Origin: Nocardia otitidiscaviarum NBRC 14405
Lineage (GTDB): Bacteria > Actinomycetota > Actinomycetes > Mycobacteriales > Mycobacteriaceae
Assembly (NCBI RefSeq): GCF_000308635.1
Contig: NZ_BAGD01000281.1
Span: 62,001-126,000 of the forward strand
DNA length: 64,000 bases
Direction of reading: 5' to 3'
Part shown: positions 1 through 7,677 of the stretch, in pieces
Layout of the letters: the number at the start of each line of letters is the position of its first letter
Position numbering within the stretch: position 1 is the stretch's first letter
The notes under the pieces: generated by a model
The model's database searches: none
What the model saw: only the letters and a program-made list of their open reading frames with translations
What the model was told of the DNA's origin: nothing
Program-made: the position numbers and the translations under genes

Positions 1-2
1 GA

Positions 3-371
3 CATCCGCTGGCCGGGCGCCGTACCGTCACCCTCGGTGAGCTGCGCACGGAACGAATCGTCGTGTGGGCTCCACCGGGTGCGTCGTTCTACACCGACTT
101 CATTCTGAGCACCTGCCGCCGTGCGGGTTTCGAGCCCGCGCTGGTGGTCGATCGGATTCAGGGCACGACACCGGCGACGGCCGTGCTCGACTATCCGGAT
201 GCGGTCGCCTTCGTCACCGCGCCGCCCGGTTCGGCACTCGGCGATCGGGTGTGGATTGTCGAGATCGAGCATCCGCCGCTGGCTCCCGTGCAGGCCGTGT
301 GGCTCCCGCACACTCGTTCGGCCATTCGCGATCTACTGACCACGGGCGATAACCCGCATACACGTGGCTAA
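3..371 (+). CDS. LysR-family regulator, C-terminal fragment cut by window edge
   Basis: The reading frame is open from the first bases and ends in TAA, so only the last ~122 codons of a larger gene are present. The fragment (HPLAGRRTVTLGELRTERIV, then VVWAPPGASF and a stretch of alternating strands and helices) looks like the second half of a LysR periplasmic-binding-type effector domain. The DNA-binding helix-turn-helix would be upstream of the window and cannot be seen. It is followed on the same strand by an SDR oxidoreductase, with a 26-bp inverted repeat in the gap. Family assignment rests on the shape of this C-terminal part only. Confidence 0.6.
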   Translation, partial: HPLAGRRTVTLGELRTERIVVWAPPGASFYTDFILSTCRRAGFEPALVVDRIQGTTPATAVLDYPDAVAFVTAPPGSALGDRVWIVEIEHPPLAPVQAVWLPHTRSAIRDLLTTGDNPHTRG

Positions 372-376
372 CAAGC

Positions 377-402
377 AATATTTGTAGGTTCACCCAAATA
401 TT
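377..402. promoter_or_regulatory. Inverted repeat, probable operator ahead of the SDR gene
   Basis: Perfect 8-bp arms AATATTTG and CAAATATT are separated by 10 bp. The site sits between the LysR fragment and the SDR gene, about 75 bp before the SDR start. AT-rich dyads of this sort are typical regulator sites in otherwise GC-rich DNA. Which protein binds is not known. Confidence 0.5.
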
Positions 403-477
403 CTGTTTCTCATTTGTCAGTCCGACTCCTAGCGTCGGTACCGGAAGATCTCCGAAATCCGAACGAAGGACTTACCT

Positions 478-1230
478 ATGAGCAACACGTTGGCAGGCAG
501 GTCGGCGGTCGTCGCCGCGGGTGCGGAGAACCTCGGCGGACTGATCAGCAACTCCCTGGCGGAACGCGGCGCGAACGTACTGGTGCACTACAACAGCGCG
601 AGCACCGAGGCCGAGGCCGACAAGACCGTCGCCGCTATCGAGGCACTCGGCCGCAAGGCGGTGAAGTTCCAGGCCGACCTCACCGTTCCGGCGAATGTGC
701 GGCAGCTGTTCGACGCGGCCGTCGATGCCTTCGGCACCGTGGATGTCGCCGTCAACACCGTCGGCAAGGTGCTGCGTAAGCCGATCGTGGAAACCACCGA
801 GGCCGAATATGATTCGATGTTCGACATCAACGCCAAGGCCGCCTACTTCTTCCTCCAGGAAGCCGGTAAGCGTCTGGCGGACGGCGGCCGGATCGTCACC
901 GTCGTGACCTCGCTCCTGGCCGCCTTCACCGACGGCTACTCCACCTACGCCGGTGCCAAATCCCCCGTGGAGCACTTCACCCGCGCCGCGGCGAAAGAGT
1001 TCGCTGCCCGCGGCATCTCGGTCAACAATGTCGCCCCGGGGCCGATGGACACCCCCTTCTTCTATCCGCAGGAGACTCCGGAGCGGGTGGAGTTCCACAA
1101 GTCCCAGGCCATGGGCGGCCGCCTCACCCGCATCGAGGACATCGCCCCCCTGGTGGAATTCCTGGTCACCGACGGCGGTTGGATCACCGGCCAGACCATC
1201 TTCGCCAACGGCGGCTACACCACCCGCTGA
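478..1230 (+). CDS. SDR-family oxidoreductase
   Basis: A 250-residue protein of classical short-chain dehydrogenase length and layout: Rossmann fold, then active-site Asn118 (FDINAK), Ser145, Tyr157 and Lys161 (YAGAK), and a C-terminal ITGQTIFANGGY segment typical of the family. The usual TGxxxGIG cofactor motif is altered to AGAENLGG (residues 14-21), so the nucleotide-binding loop is divergent. It probably uses NAD(P)H to act on a small carbonyl or alcohol, but the substrate cannot be read from the sequence. The start follows AACGAAGGAC. It stands alone, with a 26-bp dyad upstream and the convergent aqd genes downstream. Confidence 0.85.
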   Translation: MSNTLAGRSAVVAAGAENLGGLISNSLAERGANVLVHYNSASTEAEADKTVAAIEALGRKAVKFQADLTVPANVRQLFDAAVDAFGTVDVAVNTVGKVLRKPIVETTEAEYDSMFDINAKAAYFFLQEAGKRLADGGRIVTVVTSLLAAFTDGYSTYAGAKSPVEHFTRAAAKEFAARGISVNNVAPGPMDTPFFYPQETPERVEFHKSQAMGGRLTRIEDIAPLVEFLVTDGGWITGQTIFANGGYTTR

Positions 1231-1236
1231 CCCGGG

Positions 1237-2049
1237 TCAGCGGGCCGGGATCGTCGCCACCAGGTCGAATACCTGCGCAGCGACCTGCTCGGGCAATTCG
1301 ATTCCGGGGAAATGGGTCTCGCCGTCGAGGCGGGTATAGCTGAACCAGGGGTGGCGGCCGCGGAATTCCTCGTGGAGCGTGTCGTACGCGGCGGACTTGG
1401 GATGGGAGAACACGTGCCGGATGGGGCGCGGGTCGGTGAGGCGCTCCATCCGGCCCATCGGGGAGCTCCAGGTGGCGTAGGCGTTCTCGATGACCCGCCC
1501 GGCGCGCGCCCACATATCGAAGCCGTGGCCGCCGCTCTGATAGCGCACATGATCGAGGACGGCCTGGTTGGTGGTGTCGGCCAGCCAGGATCGCACCAGG
1601 GCGTCTCGCCCGGCCTTCCACTGTGCCGGATCCTGGATTCCACGCAGCGCCGCCAGGAATTCCGGCGGTGCGGGCGTCATGATCAGGTCGAGCAGCAGGG
1701 CGGCGGGAACACGTTCGGAACCCAATCGCTCGGCCATGTCGAGGGCCACCCAGCCGCCGTGTGCGTGCGAGACCGGCACGAACGATTCGACTTCCAGTGC
1801 GTCGAGCAGGCCGATGGTGTCGGAGGTCATCTCCTCCACCCCGAAATCGCCGACGGGGGTGCGGTCGGGTCCGTGACCGCGCCAGCAGACGCGGATGACC
1901 CGATGCCGCTCCCGCAGATACGGCACCATGCCGTCGAAGGCGCGGTGGTCGTGGCCCCAGCCGTTGAGCAGGACCAGGGCGGGGCCGGGCTCGTGGCCCT
2001 GATCGTCGAAGGCGATCTGGACGCCGTCGACGGTCATGGTGGTGATCAT
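1237..2049 (-). CDS. aqdC: AqdC/HOD-like cofactor-independent 2,4-dioxygenase (PQS-cleaving type)
   Basis: A 270-residue alpha/beta-hydrolase-fold protein that follows the HOD/QDO ring-cleaving dioxygenases closely. These open 3-hydroxy-4-quinolones with O2, releasing CO and an N-acylanthranilate, without metal or cofactor. Visible matches to HOD include GWGHDHR (His33, His35), WRGHG, SHAHGGW (residues 94-100), the acid residue Asp121, the segment GRVIENAY, RPIRHVFS, HPWFSY and the catalytic GETHFPGIE (His246). Ala96 stands at the nucleophile-elbow position that is Ser in HOD; the family does not use it as a nucleophile. AAGGAG lies 7 bp before this ATG. It is the last gene of aqdA-aqdB-aqdC. 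Quinolone substrate is inferred from family and gene context. Confidence 0.85.
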   Translation of the reverse strand: MITTMTVDGVQIAFDDQGHEPGPALVLLNGWGHDHRAFDGMVPYLRERHRVIRVCWRGHGPDRTPVGDFGVEEMTSDTIGLLDALEVESFVPVSHAHGGWVALDMAERLGSERVPAALLLDLIMTPAPPEFLAALRGIQDPAQWKAGRDALVRSWLADTTNQAVLDHVRYQSGGHGFDMWARAGRVIENAYATWSSPMGRMERLTDPRPIRHVFSHPKSAAYDTLHEEFRGRHPWFSYTRLDGETHFPGIELPEQVAAQVFDLVATIPAR

Positions 2050-2081
2050 GGTGGTTCTCCTTCTGTCGGAAGCTGATCCGG

Positions 2082-3227
2082 CTACGCGGACACGCTGCTG
2101 GCCGGACGCATACGGGTCGCGGCCAGTTGGGATTCGGTGAAACCGGCGGTGCGCCCGGCCAGGCCGAGCAGTGGTGTGCGTACTGCGTCCGGGATAGCGT
2201 CGAGCAATCGCATGCGGTACGAGGTGCGTTGGGTCCGTTCGATATCCGGTCGCTGCGCGCGCTCCCAGTCGGGCAGCGCATCGGCCGGTGCGCCGGAAGG
2301 GCGGCTGACCGCGGCGGCGAGAGCGACGGCATTGACCATGGCGGTGCCGCCGCCCTGGCCCAGATACGGCGGCTGCGCGTGCGCCGCATCGCCGAGGAGT
2401 GCCACCCGTCCTCGCGACCAGCTGTCGAGTCGGACGAATTCGAAGTTGTCCCAGGGGATCAACGGTCCGTCGGCGGCCGCGAGCAGCGGTTCCAGTGTCG
2501 GAAAGTCGCGCATCCAGGAGGCGGTGTCGATACGTGCTCCGACGGTTCCCGCGTCGTCACGGTCGGCGACGAAGGCGAGATAGACCTGATCCGCCGTACA
2601 CGGTGTGTAGAGCAGTCGGCGACGCCCGTGGAAGTACTCGTGGTGGTTGGCCCGGTCCGCGTGGGACAGTGCGGTGTCGGAGGCGGGCACCATGAGCCGC
2701 GCGGCCCCCTGCCGCAGGCGGAAGCGCCGGTAGCCGATGCCGAGGCGGTCTCGGAGGAACGAGTGCACCCCGTCCGCGACCACCACGAGGTCGGCTGTGA
2801 CACCGGGTGCGTCGGCGAACTCGACGGTGCCGTCCGGATGGGCGGCCAGTGCGGTGGAGCCGGTGCACAATTCCACCCCCGCGCGTTCGGCCGCCCGCAC
2901 CAGGGCCGCGATGAGCCGATCCCGCAGCAGCGTGTAGCAGCGCGGCTGTCCGGGGCCGTTGATGGCGATGCGATAGAGGGTGCGGTCGGTGTGTGAGCGG
3001 GCCTCGATGGCGGGTCCGACGTGTGCGCCCGCCGTCGCGTCCGTGAATGCGCCGACCTCCGACAGCGCGTGCAAGCCGTTGTCCCACACGTAGATTCCCG
3101 CACCGACGGTACGGATCTCGGGCTGACGCTCGTGCAGTCGTACCGTCCAGCCGCGGCGGGCCAGGGCGGCGGCGGTGGTCAGTCCGCCGATGCCGCCGCC
3201 GATCACCTCCGCGTGTTCGCTGTGCAT
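2082..3227 (-). CDS. aqdB: AqdB-like FAD-dependent monooxygenase
   Basis: A 381-residue class A flavoprotein monooxygenase. The N-terminal dinucleotide motif GGGIGG (residues 10-15), the ADG motif (151-153) and the second FAD motif LLGDAAHAQPP (GD at 279-280) are all present and correctly ordered. In aqd clusters this enzyme hydroxylates 2-alkyl-4(1H)-quinolones (HHQ type) at C3, giving the PQS-type substrate of AqdC. It lies 32 bp upstream of aqdC and 18 bp downstream of aqdA on the same strand, consistent with one transcript. General salicylate or kynurenine hydroxylase-type activity would be the alternative, but the aqd context argues for quinolone. Confidence 0.85.
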   Translation of the reverse strand: MHSEHAEVIGGGIGGLTTAAALARRGWTVRLHERQPEIRTVGAGIYVWDNGLHALSEVGAFTDATAGAHVGPAIEARSHTDRTLYRIAINGPGQPRCYTLLRDRLIAALVRAAERAGVELCTGSTALAAHPDGTVEFADAPGVTADLVVVADGVHSFLRDRLGIGYRRFRLRQGAARLMVPASDTALSHADRANHHEYFHGRRRLLYTPCTADQVYLAFVADRDDAGTVGARIDTASWMRDFPTLEPLLAAADGPLIPWDNFEFVRLDSWSRGRVALLGDAAHAQPPYLGQGGGTAMVNAVALAAAVSRPSGAPADALPDWERAQRPDIERTQRTSYRMRLLDAIPDAVRTPLLGLAGRTAGFTESQLAATRMRPASSVSA

Positions 3228-3245
3228 TCGTGGGGCCTTTCGTGA

Positions 3246-4571
3246 TCAAGGGAAGGGAAAGCAGGTGCGGGAGCCGACGGTGTGCGGTTGCCAGCGCAGT
3301 GGGTCGGCGGTGCCCGAGCGCACGAATTCGCCCCAGGCGCGGCGCATGGGCGCACCGAGGGTGTCGACCCGGTCGAAGGGGAGACCGCGCAGCATGGGCG
3401 CGTCGCGCCAGGCGTCGGCGTCACCGAGCAGTAGTGGCAGGTCGATGCAGTGGCAGGCGCCGAACGGCGCGTCCGGTGCCAGCGGTTCGACGCGGTAGCG
3501 GTGGACCACCGCACCGGCGGTGGTGAGCTCGTCGGCGAAGAGCCTGGCCGGTTCCTCGAAGACTCTGCGTCCCATCGCATTCGATACCGCCGCCGCGATC
3601 CGCCGCCCGACGGCGGGGACCCGGCGAACCGCCGCGAAGACCGGATGCGGGCCGTGGAAGGCGGCCATCTCGTGCTCGGTGTGGCCGATGATCACCCGCA
3701 GCGCCCGCGCCCGGTGTCGCACCTCATCGCGCCAGGCTTCCCGATCCGGCAGCGGGTCCACCCCGGCGATCGGCAGGAACGGTGGTGCGGCGTTGAGCCC
3801 GCCGGGTCCGGCCAGCGTCCGCACCGCCGCACCCTGTGCCCGCATGACGGCGTCGATCGGTGCGGTGCGCGGGTCTCCGTCGAGCCGGTCGAGTACCGCC
3901 CGACCCGCCCGTTCCGCGCGGTCGCGGTCGGGGAATGACAATCCCAGCGGTGCGCTCTGCAGGATGGCGCGGTGGAACAGTGACCGGGTACGCGGGATCC
4001 CCAGCAGTGCCGCGATGGACTGCCCGCCCGCGGATTGCCCTGCGACGGTGACATTCTCGGGATCGCCGCCGAAGTCCGCGATGGTGTCGCGGACCCATTC
4101 CAGCGCCGTGATCTGGTCGAGCAGGCCGAGGTTGCCCGGCGATACACCCGCCGCACGTAGATAACCCAGCGCACCGAGCCGGTAGTTGACGGCGACGACC
4201 GCGATCCCGGTCTCCCGCACCAGTCGCCGCGCGCCGTACCACGCCCATGCGCCGCTGCCGGACAGGTACGCCCCGCCGTGCAGCCAGACCAGCACGGGCA
4301 GTGTGCCCGGCTCGGCGTCGGCGGGGACGGTGACCGTCGCCGACAGGCAGTCCTCGGACCACGGCAGCGTCTCCGGTGCGCCCATAATCGCCTCCATGCG
4401 CGAAGGCGTCTGCGGCGCAATGGATACCGGACCCACCGGGTTGTCGGGCGGGCCGAGTCGACGGGGTGGTTCGAAACGCAGCGCGCGGGCGTAGCGCACG
4501 CCGCGGAAAACGGCTACACCGTCGGTGATCTCACCGCGCCAGCGGCCGGAGTGGGTAGTCGCCATCGACAT
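3246..4571 (-). CDS. aqdA: AqdA-like type-B carboxylesterase
   Basis: A 441-residue serine hydrolase of the carboxylesterase type-B family, somewhat shorter than the usual ~500. The oxyanion-hole motif WLHGGAYLSGSG (~97-108), the SEDCL motif (72-76) and the nucleophile elbow GQSAGG (Ser180) are present. The late CHCIDLPLLLG segment supplies the expected histidine region. As first gene of the aqd operon it is the probable hydrolase for the N-acylanthranilate released by AqdC, yielding anthranilate and a fatty acid; that role is inferred. The ATG is preceded by GTGAGGA, and the promoter region contains a perfect dyad 14 bp upstream of the start. Confidence 0.82.
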   Translation of the reverse strand: MSMATTHSGRWRGEITDGVAVFRGVRYARALRFEPPRRLGPPDNPVGPVSIAPQTPSRMEAIMGAPETLPWSEDCLSATVTVPADAEPGTLPVLVWLHGGAYLSGSGAWAWYGARRLVRETGIAVVAVNYRLGALGYLRAAGVSPGNLGLLDQITALEWVRDTIADFGGDPENVTVAGQSAGGQSIAALLGIPRTRSLFHRAILQSAPLGLSFPDRDRAERAGRAVLDRLDGDPRTAPIDAVMRAQGAAVRTLAGPGGLNAAPPFLPIAGVDPLPDREAWRDEVRHRARALRVIIGHTEHEMAAFHGPHPVFAAVRRVPAVGRRIAAAVSNAMGRRVFEEPARLFADELTTAGAVVHRYRVEPLAPDAPFGACHCIDLPLLLGDADAWRDAPMLRGLPFDRVDTLGAPMRRAWGEFVRSGTADPLRWQPHTVGSRTCFPFP

Positions 4572-4584
4572 GATTCCTCACTTC

Positions 4585-4606
4585 TATCGCAAGTTGACTT
4601 GCGATA
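4585..4606. promoter_or_regulatory. AqdR operator 1 (aqdA promoter)
   Basis: Perfect 22-bp dyad: arms TATCGCAAGT and ACTTGCGATA with a 2-bp centre. It lies just upstream of aqdA. The half-site ACTTGCGATA recurs exactly in the second dyad nearer aqdR, so both are probable binding sites of the divergently encoded TetR repressor. Confidence 0.75.
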
Positions 4607-4632
4607 CGGCCACCGTAGGACGCCACCGACAG

Positions 4633-4654
4633 AAACGCAAGAGAACTTGCGATA
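4633..4654. promoter_or_regulatory. AqdR operator 2 (aqdR promoter)
   Basis: A second 22-bp site with the right half ACTTGCGATA identical to operator 1 and an imperfect left half AAACGCAAGA. The inner CGCAAG and CTTGCG pair perfectly. It ends 11 bp before the aqdR start, well placed for autorepression. Confidence 0.7.
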
Positions 4655-4665
4655 AGGTTCCCGGC

Positions 4666-5244
4666 GTGAACAAGCCGAAGCCCCCGCAGCTGCGCGGCGT
4701 GAAGCTGCGGCGAGCGGTACTCGACGCGACCATCGCCCGGGTCGAGGCGGTGGGCATCGACCAGGTGCGCATCGCCGATGTGGCGGTCGCGGCGGGCGTG
4801 CACGAGACCTCCATCTATCGCCGCTGGAAGACCCTCGCCCGCCTACTCGCCGACGCGCTGGTCTCCCGCACCGCCGCCGAGGTCCCGATCCCCGACACCG
4901 GTTCGATCCGCGCCGATCTGGCGGAATTCGCCACCGCCCTGGCCCGTTTCGTGGCGACCCCCACCGGAACCGCCCTGGTGCGCGGAACCGTGGTGGCCGA
5001 CGACGACCCCGAGGTCACCGCCATGCGCGAGGAGTACTGGCACCACCGCCTCACCGCCTCCGAGCAGATCGTGCGCCGCGCCCAGTCCAGAGGCGAGGTC
5101 GCGGCCACCGCCGACCCGCGCACGGTCGTGCTGTCGCTCGGCGGCCTGGTTCACATTCACGCCACTCACCTGGGCCGCGAGATATCGGCGGAGACGATTC
5201 GCGCCGCCGTCGACATGATCGTCGACGGCATCGCGGCATCGTGA
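4666..5244 (+). CDS. aqdR: AqdR-like TetR-family repressor
   Basis: A 192-residue TetR-type regulator. The N-terminal helix-turn-helix reads IADVAVAAGVHETSIYRRW, the canonical TetR recognition pattern, followed by a helical ligand-binding domain. I place the start at GTG 4666 (VNKPKPPQL), because the open frame upstream runs through the two operator palindromes and overlaps aqdA. It is divergent from aqdABC, the arrangement reported for the repressor of Rhodococcus and Mycobacteroides aqd clusters. Alkylquinolones are the likely inducers, by inference. Confidence 0.8.
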   Translation: MNKPKPPQLRGVKLRRAVLDATIARVEAVGIDQVRIADVAVAAGVHETSIYRRWKTLARLLADALVSRTAAEVPIPDTGSIRADLAEFATALARFVATPTGTALVRGTVVADDDPEVTAMREEYWHHRLTASEQIVRRAQSRGEVAATADPRTVVLSLGGLVHIHATHLGREISAETIRAAVDMIVDGIAAS

Positions 5245-5284
5245 CCGGGGAGCCTCGGATACGCCTCAGTAGCCGAATCGAGCG

Positions 5285-5311
5285 GCGGGGCAGGCGCTTG
5301 CACCGCCCCGC
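5285..5311. terminator. Hairpin between convergent aqdR and P450 genes
   Basis: Arms GCGGGGC and GCCCCGC with a 13-bp loop lie between two converging stop codons. There is no strong T-run, so this is a candidate bidirectional terminator only. Confidence 0.35.
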
Positions 5312-5315
5312 TTCC

Positions 5316-6491
5316 TCACCAGGCCACGGGTAGTTCCAGGAGCCCCCCGGTGAGCACATTCGGCCGCGTCCGTAGTCGCTCGGGCTCCACCGCCAGCCGC
5401 ATATTCGGAAAGCGCGGGATGAGCTGGGCGAACACCTCCTGCAATTCGATGCGGGCCAGTGGTGCGCCGAGGCAGTAGCGGGCGCCGTGTCCGAAGGTGA
5501 GATGTTGTGCCGCCGAACGTGTTACGTCCGTCCGTGCGGGTTCGGGGAACACCGTCGGGTCGTGGTTGGCCGCACCGTTGTCCAAGAGCACGAGCTCTCC
5601 CGCCTGGACGGTTGTGCCGTCGATCTCCAGGCTGGTTCGGGCGTACCGGGGGATGCCCCCGCCGCCCTTCGCGGGTGCCCGCAGTAGCTCCTCCACCGCG
5701 CCCTGGATCAGTTCGGGCTGCGTGAGCAAGGTCTGCCACTGGGTGCGGTCGGCCAGCAGATGTGCTGTACCCAAGCCTATCTGGACCACGGTGGTCTCGT
5801 GTCCGGCGAACAGCAGGGCCATGGACAGACTCGCGATCTCGGTATCGGGCACGCCCTCGGTGGCGCACAGCCGGGAGATCACGTCGTCGGCGGGGTTCGC
5901 GCGTTTGCGAGCGACCAGTCGCAGGCCGTAGTCGAACAGTGTCGCCAGTCCCTGCTCGGATCGGGCTCCGTCCACGGTGTCGGCGGCGGCCTGTGTCCAG
6001 GCGTGGAACCGGTCGCGGTCCTGGTAGGGCACCCCGAGCAGTTCGCAGATCACCAGAATGGGCAGCGGGAGCGCCACCGCCGCGTGCAGGTCGGCGGGTT
6101 GGCCCTGCTTCTCCAGTTCGTCCAGCAATTGCGTCGTCAGCTCGCTGACCCGGGGCCGTAGGGCGCGCATATGTGCGGGTGTGAAGTGCGGTCGCAGCAG
6201 GCCGCGCATACGGGCGTGATCGGCGCGCTCGGTGTCGAAATTGCCCAGTGGACCGCCGAACAGCGCCGAATGTCCGGTCCGCGCGGCCTTTTCGGGTTCC
6301 GGGTGGGCGCGGCCGAGGCGGTCGTCGTCCAGCAGCGCGCGCACCTGTGCGTGGTCGGTGACCAGCCACGCCTCGTCGCCGACCGCGGTGCGTACGCGGT
6401 GGATGGCCCCTCTGGACCGCAGGTCGAGCAGTTGCGGTACGGCGGCGAGAGCGTGCGGTTTCTCGAACGGCAGCTGCGGTAAGGGGTTCAT
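5316..6491 (-). CDS. Cytochrome P450
   Basis: A 391-residue soluble bacterial P450. The I-helix oxygen-activation motif AGHETT is at 229-234, the K-helix ExxR at 268-271 (ELLR), and the haem loop FGHGARYCLGAP carries the cysteine ligand Cys340. It is a class I type monooxygenase that needs a separate ferredoxin and reductase; neither is encoded nearby. It is divergent from a TetR gene across an 86-bp gap containing a TACAAG/CTTGTA dyad, so it is probably that regulator's target. The substrate is unknown. Confidence 0.9.
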   Translation of the reverse strand: MNPLPQLPFEKPHALAAVPQLLDLRSRGAIHRVRTAVGDEAWLVTDHAQVRALLDDDRLGRAHPEPEKAARTGHSALFGGPLGNFDTERADHARMRGLLRPHFTPAHMRALRPRVSELTTQLLDELEKQGQPADLHAAVALPLPILVICELLGVPYQDRDRFHAWTQAAADTVDGARSEQGLATLFDYGLRLVARKRANPADDVISRLCATEGVPDTEIASLSMALLFAGHETTVVQIGLGTAHLLADRTQWQTLLTQPELIQGAVEELLRAPAKGGGGIPRYARTSLEIDGTTVQAGELVLLDNGAANHDPTVFPEPARTDVTRSAAQHLTFGHGARYCLGAPLARIELQEVFAQLIPRFPNMRLAVEPERLRTRPNVLTGGLLELPVAW

Positions 6492-6505
6492 GACTACTCC
6501 ATAAG

Positions 6506-6521
6506 TACAAGCACTCTTGTA
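6506..6521. promoter_or_regulatory. Dyad between P450 and TetR genes
   Basis: Arms TACAAG and CTTGTA with a 4-bp centre lie just upstream of the P450 start. A further half-site CTTGTA occurs at 6544-6549 nearer the TetR start. This is a probable operator of the divergent TetR. Confidence 0.55.
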
Positions 6522-6577
6522 TAAGACTACTTAAACAACGCTACTTGTATATTCTCTCCTTAACAAGAGGAGGTGGG

Positions 6578-7141
6578 ATGACGGCCGTTCGCCGATTGCC
6601 GCGGGCGGAGCGCCGCGAGCAGATCCTCGCCGCGGCGACCCGGGTGTTCGCCCGGGGTGGTTACGCCGCAACGAGTTTGGACGATGTGGCGGCGGCGGCC
6701 GGGATCACCCACGTCATCGTCTACCGGCACTTCACCTCGAAGAACGAGCTCTACCGAGCCGTCCTCGACCGCGCCTGCGTCCACCTCGCCGAGACGGTCG
6801 GCGTCGACCACTACGACGAGGGTTCGGTGCCGGCGCTGCTGCGCGCCGCGGCCGCCGATCCGGACGGCTTCCGGCTGCTGTTCCGGCATGCCGTCCGGGA
6901 GCCGGAGTTCCGCGACGTCGTCGACGGCATCCGCACGGCCTCGGCCGATATCGCCGAGCGGCACCTGGCCGCGGCCATTCCGGAGGGGCCGTGGCGGGTG
7001 TGGGCCGTTCGGCTGGTTCCCACCCTCACTCTCGAAGCCGTGATCGCGTGGCTCGACGCGGGACAACCCGAACCCGACCACGCCGCCGAACGCATCGAGC
7101 GGGTGATCGGGTCGGTGGTGCAGGCTGCTCAGCCGGAGTGA
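6578..7141 (+). CDS. TetR-family regulator (P450-linked)
   Basis: A 187-residue regulator with a TetR N-terminus: TSLDDVAAAAGITHVIVYRH is the helix-turn-helix (~residues 30-50). The C-terminal ligand domain is short and ends in QPE. AGAGGAGG precedes the ATG by 6 bp and fixes the start; an upstream in-frame start lies in the operator region. It is divergent from the P450 gene and its stop overlaps the converging VOC gene by 13 bp. It probably represses itself and the P450. Confidence 0.85.
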   Translation: MTAVRRLPRAERREQILAAATRVFARGGYAATSLDDVAAAAGITHVIVYRHFTSKNELYRAVLDRACVHLAETVGVDHYDEGSVPALLRAAAADPDGFRLLFRHAVREPEFRDVVDGIRTASADIAERHLAAAIPEGPWRVWAVRLVPTLTLEAVIAWLDAGQPEPDHAAERIERVIGSVVQAAQPE

Positions 7142-7623
7142 TCCGCGCTGTCCGGCGAACCGCTCAGCTCCGCCATGCGGCGCGTCATCTCCTCCGGCGC
7201 GACATCCTCGACGTGGGTAGCGATCGTCCAAGTGTGTCCGAAGGGGTCGGTGAGGTGGGCGTCGCGGTCGCCGTAGAACTGGTTCTGGGGTGGTCGGACC
7301 ACGGTTGCGCCCAGTTCCGCCGCGCGGCGCACGGTGTCGTCGACATCGGCGACGTAGAGGAAGAGGAAGATCGGTGTGCCGGGCAGGCCCGCGGGCGGGG
7401 GCGCGGTAGTGCCGAACATCGGCGATTCGTCTTCGACGATGAGTACCGCGTCACCGATCTCGATCTCGGCGTGGGCGATACCGCCGTCCGGACCGGGGAA
7501 GCGCATGCGTTCGGTGGCCCCGAAGACCTCGGTGTAGAACTCGAGGGCCTTCGCGGCACCGGAGACCACCAGGGCCGGGGTGACGCGACGATAGGTGCTG
7601 GGGATCGGCTGAATTGTCGTCAT
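7129..7623 (-). CDS. VOC-family (glyoxalase/PhnB-like) protein
   Basis: A 164-residue vicinal-oxygen-chelate protein of the PhnB/glyoxalase-bleomycin resistance type. It has two beta-alpha-beta-beta-beta modules: VTPALVVSGAAKALEFYTEV, then IAHAEIEIGD, then a second half with FLYVADVDDTVRRAAELGA and DPFGHTWTIATH. Such proteins bind metals or small molecules; the reaction is unknown. It follows the ECF42-type sigma gene on the same strand after 54 bp, and that gap holds an ECF-type promoter matching the one upstream of the DGPF gene. GGAGG is only 2 bp before the ATG, so translation may be leaderless from that promoter or the start may lie downstream. Confidence 0.8.
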   Translation of the reverse strand: MTTIQPIPSTYRRVTPALVVSGAAKALEFYTEVFGATERMRFPGPDGGIAHAEIEIGDAVLIVEDESPMFGTTAPPPAGLPGTPIFLFLYVADVDDTVRRAAELGATVVRPPQNQFYGDRDAHLTDPFGHTWTIATHVEDVAPEEMTRRMAELSGSPDSADHSG

Positions 7624-7628
7624 ATCCT

Positions 7629-7661
7629 CCAGACGATCGGTGCCGCCCGGAATGCGACAAC
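7629..7661 (-). promoter_or_regulatory. ECF-type promoter ahead of the VOC gene
   Basis: On the minus strand GTTGTCG is followed after exactly 14 bp by CCGATCGTCTGG. The same two blocks with the same spacing occur upstream of the DGPF gene. The blocks resemble -35/-10 elements of an ECF sigma factor, and the likely user is the ECF42-type sigma encoded between the two sites. The -10 block is about 5 bp from the annotated ATG. Confidence 0.65.
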
Positions 7662-7677
7662 GCCGGGATGGAATCCG

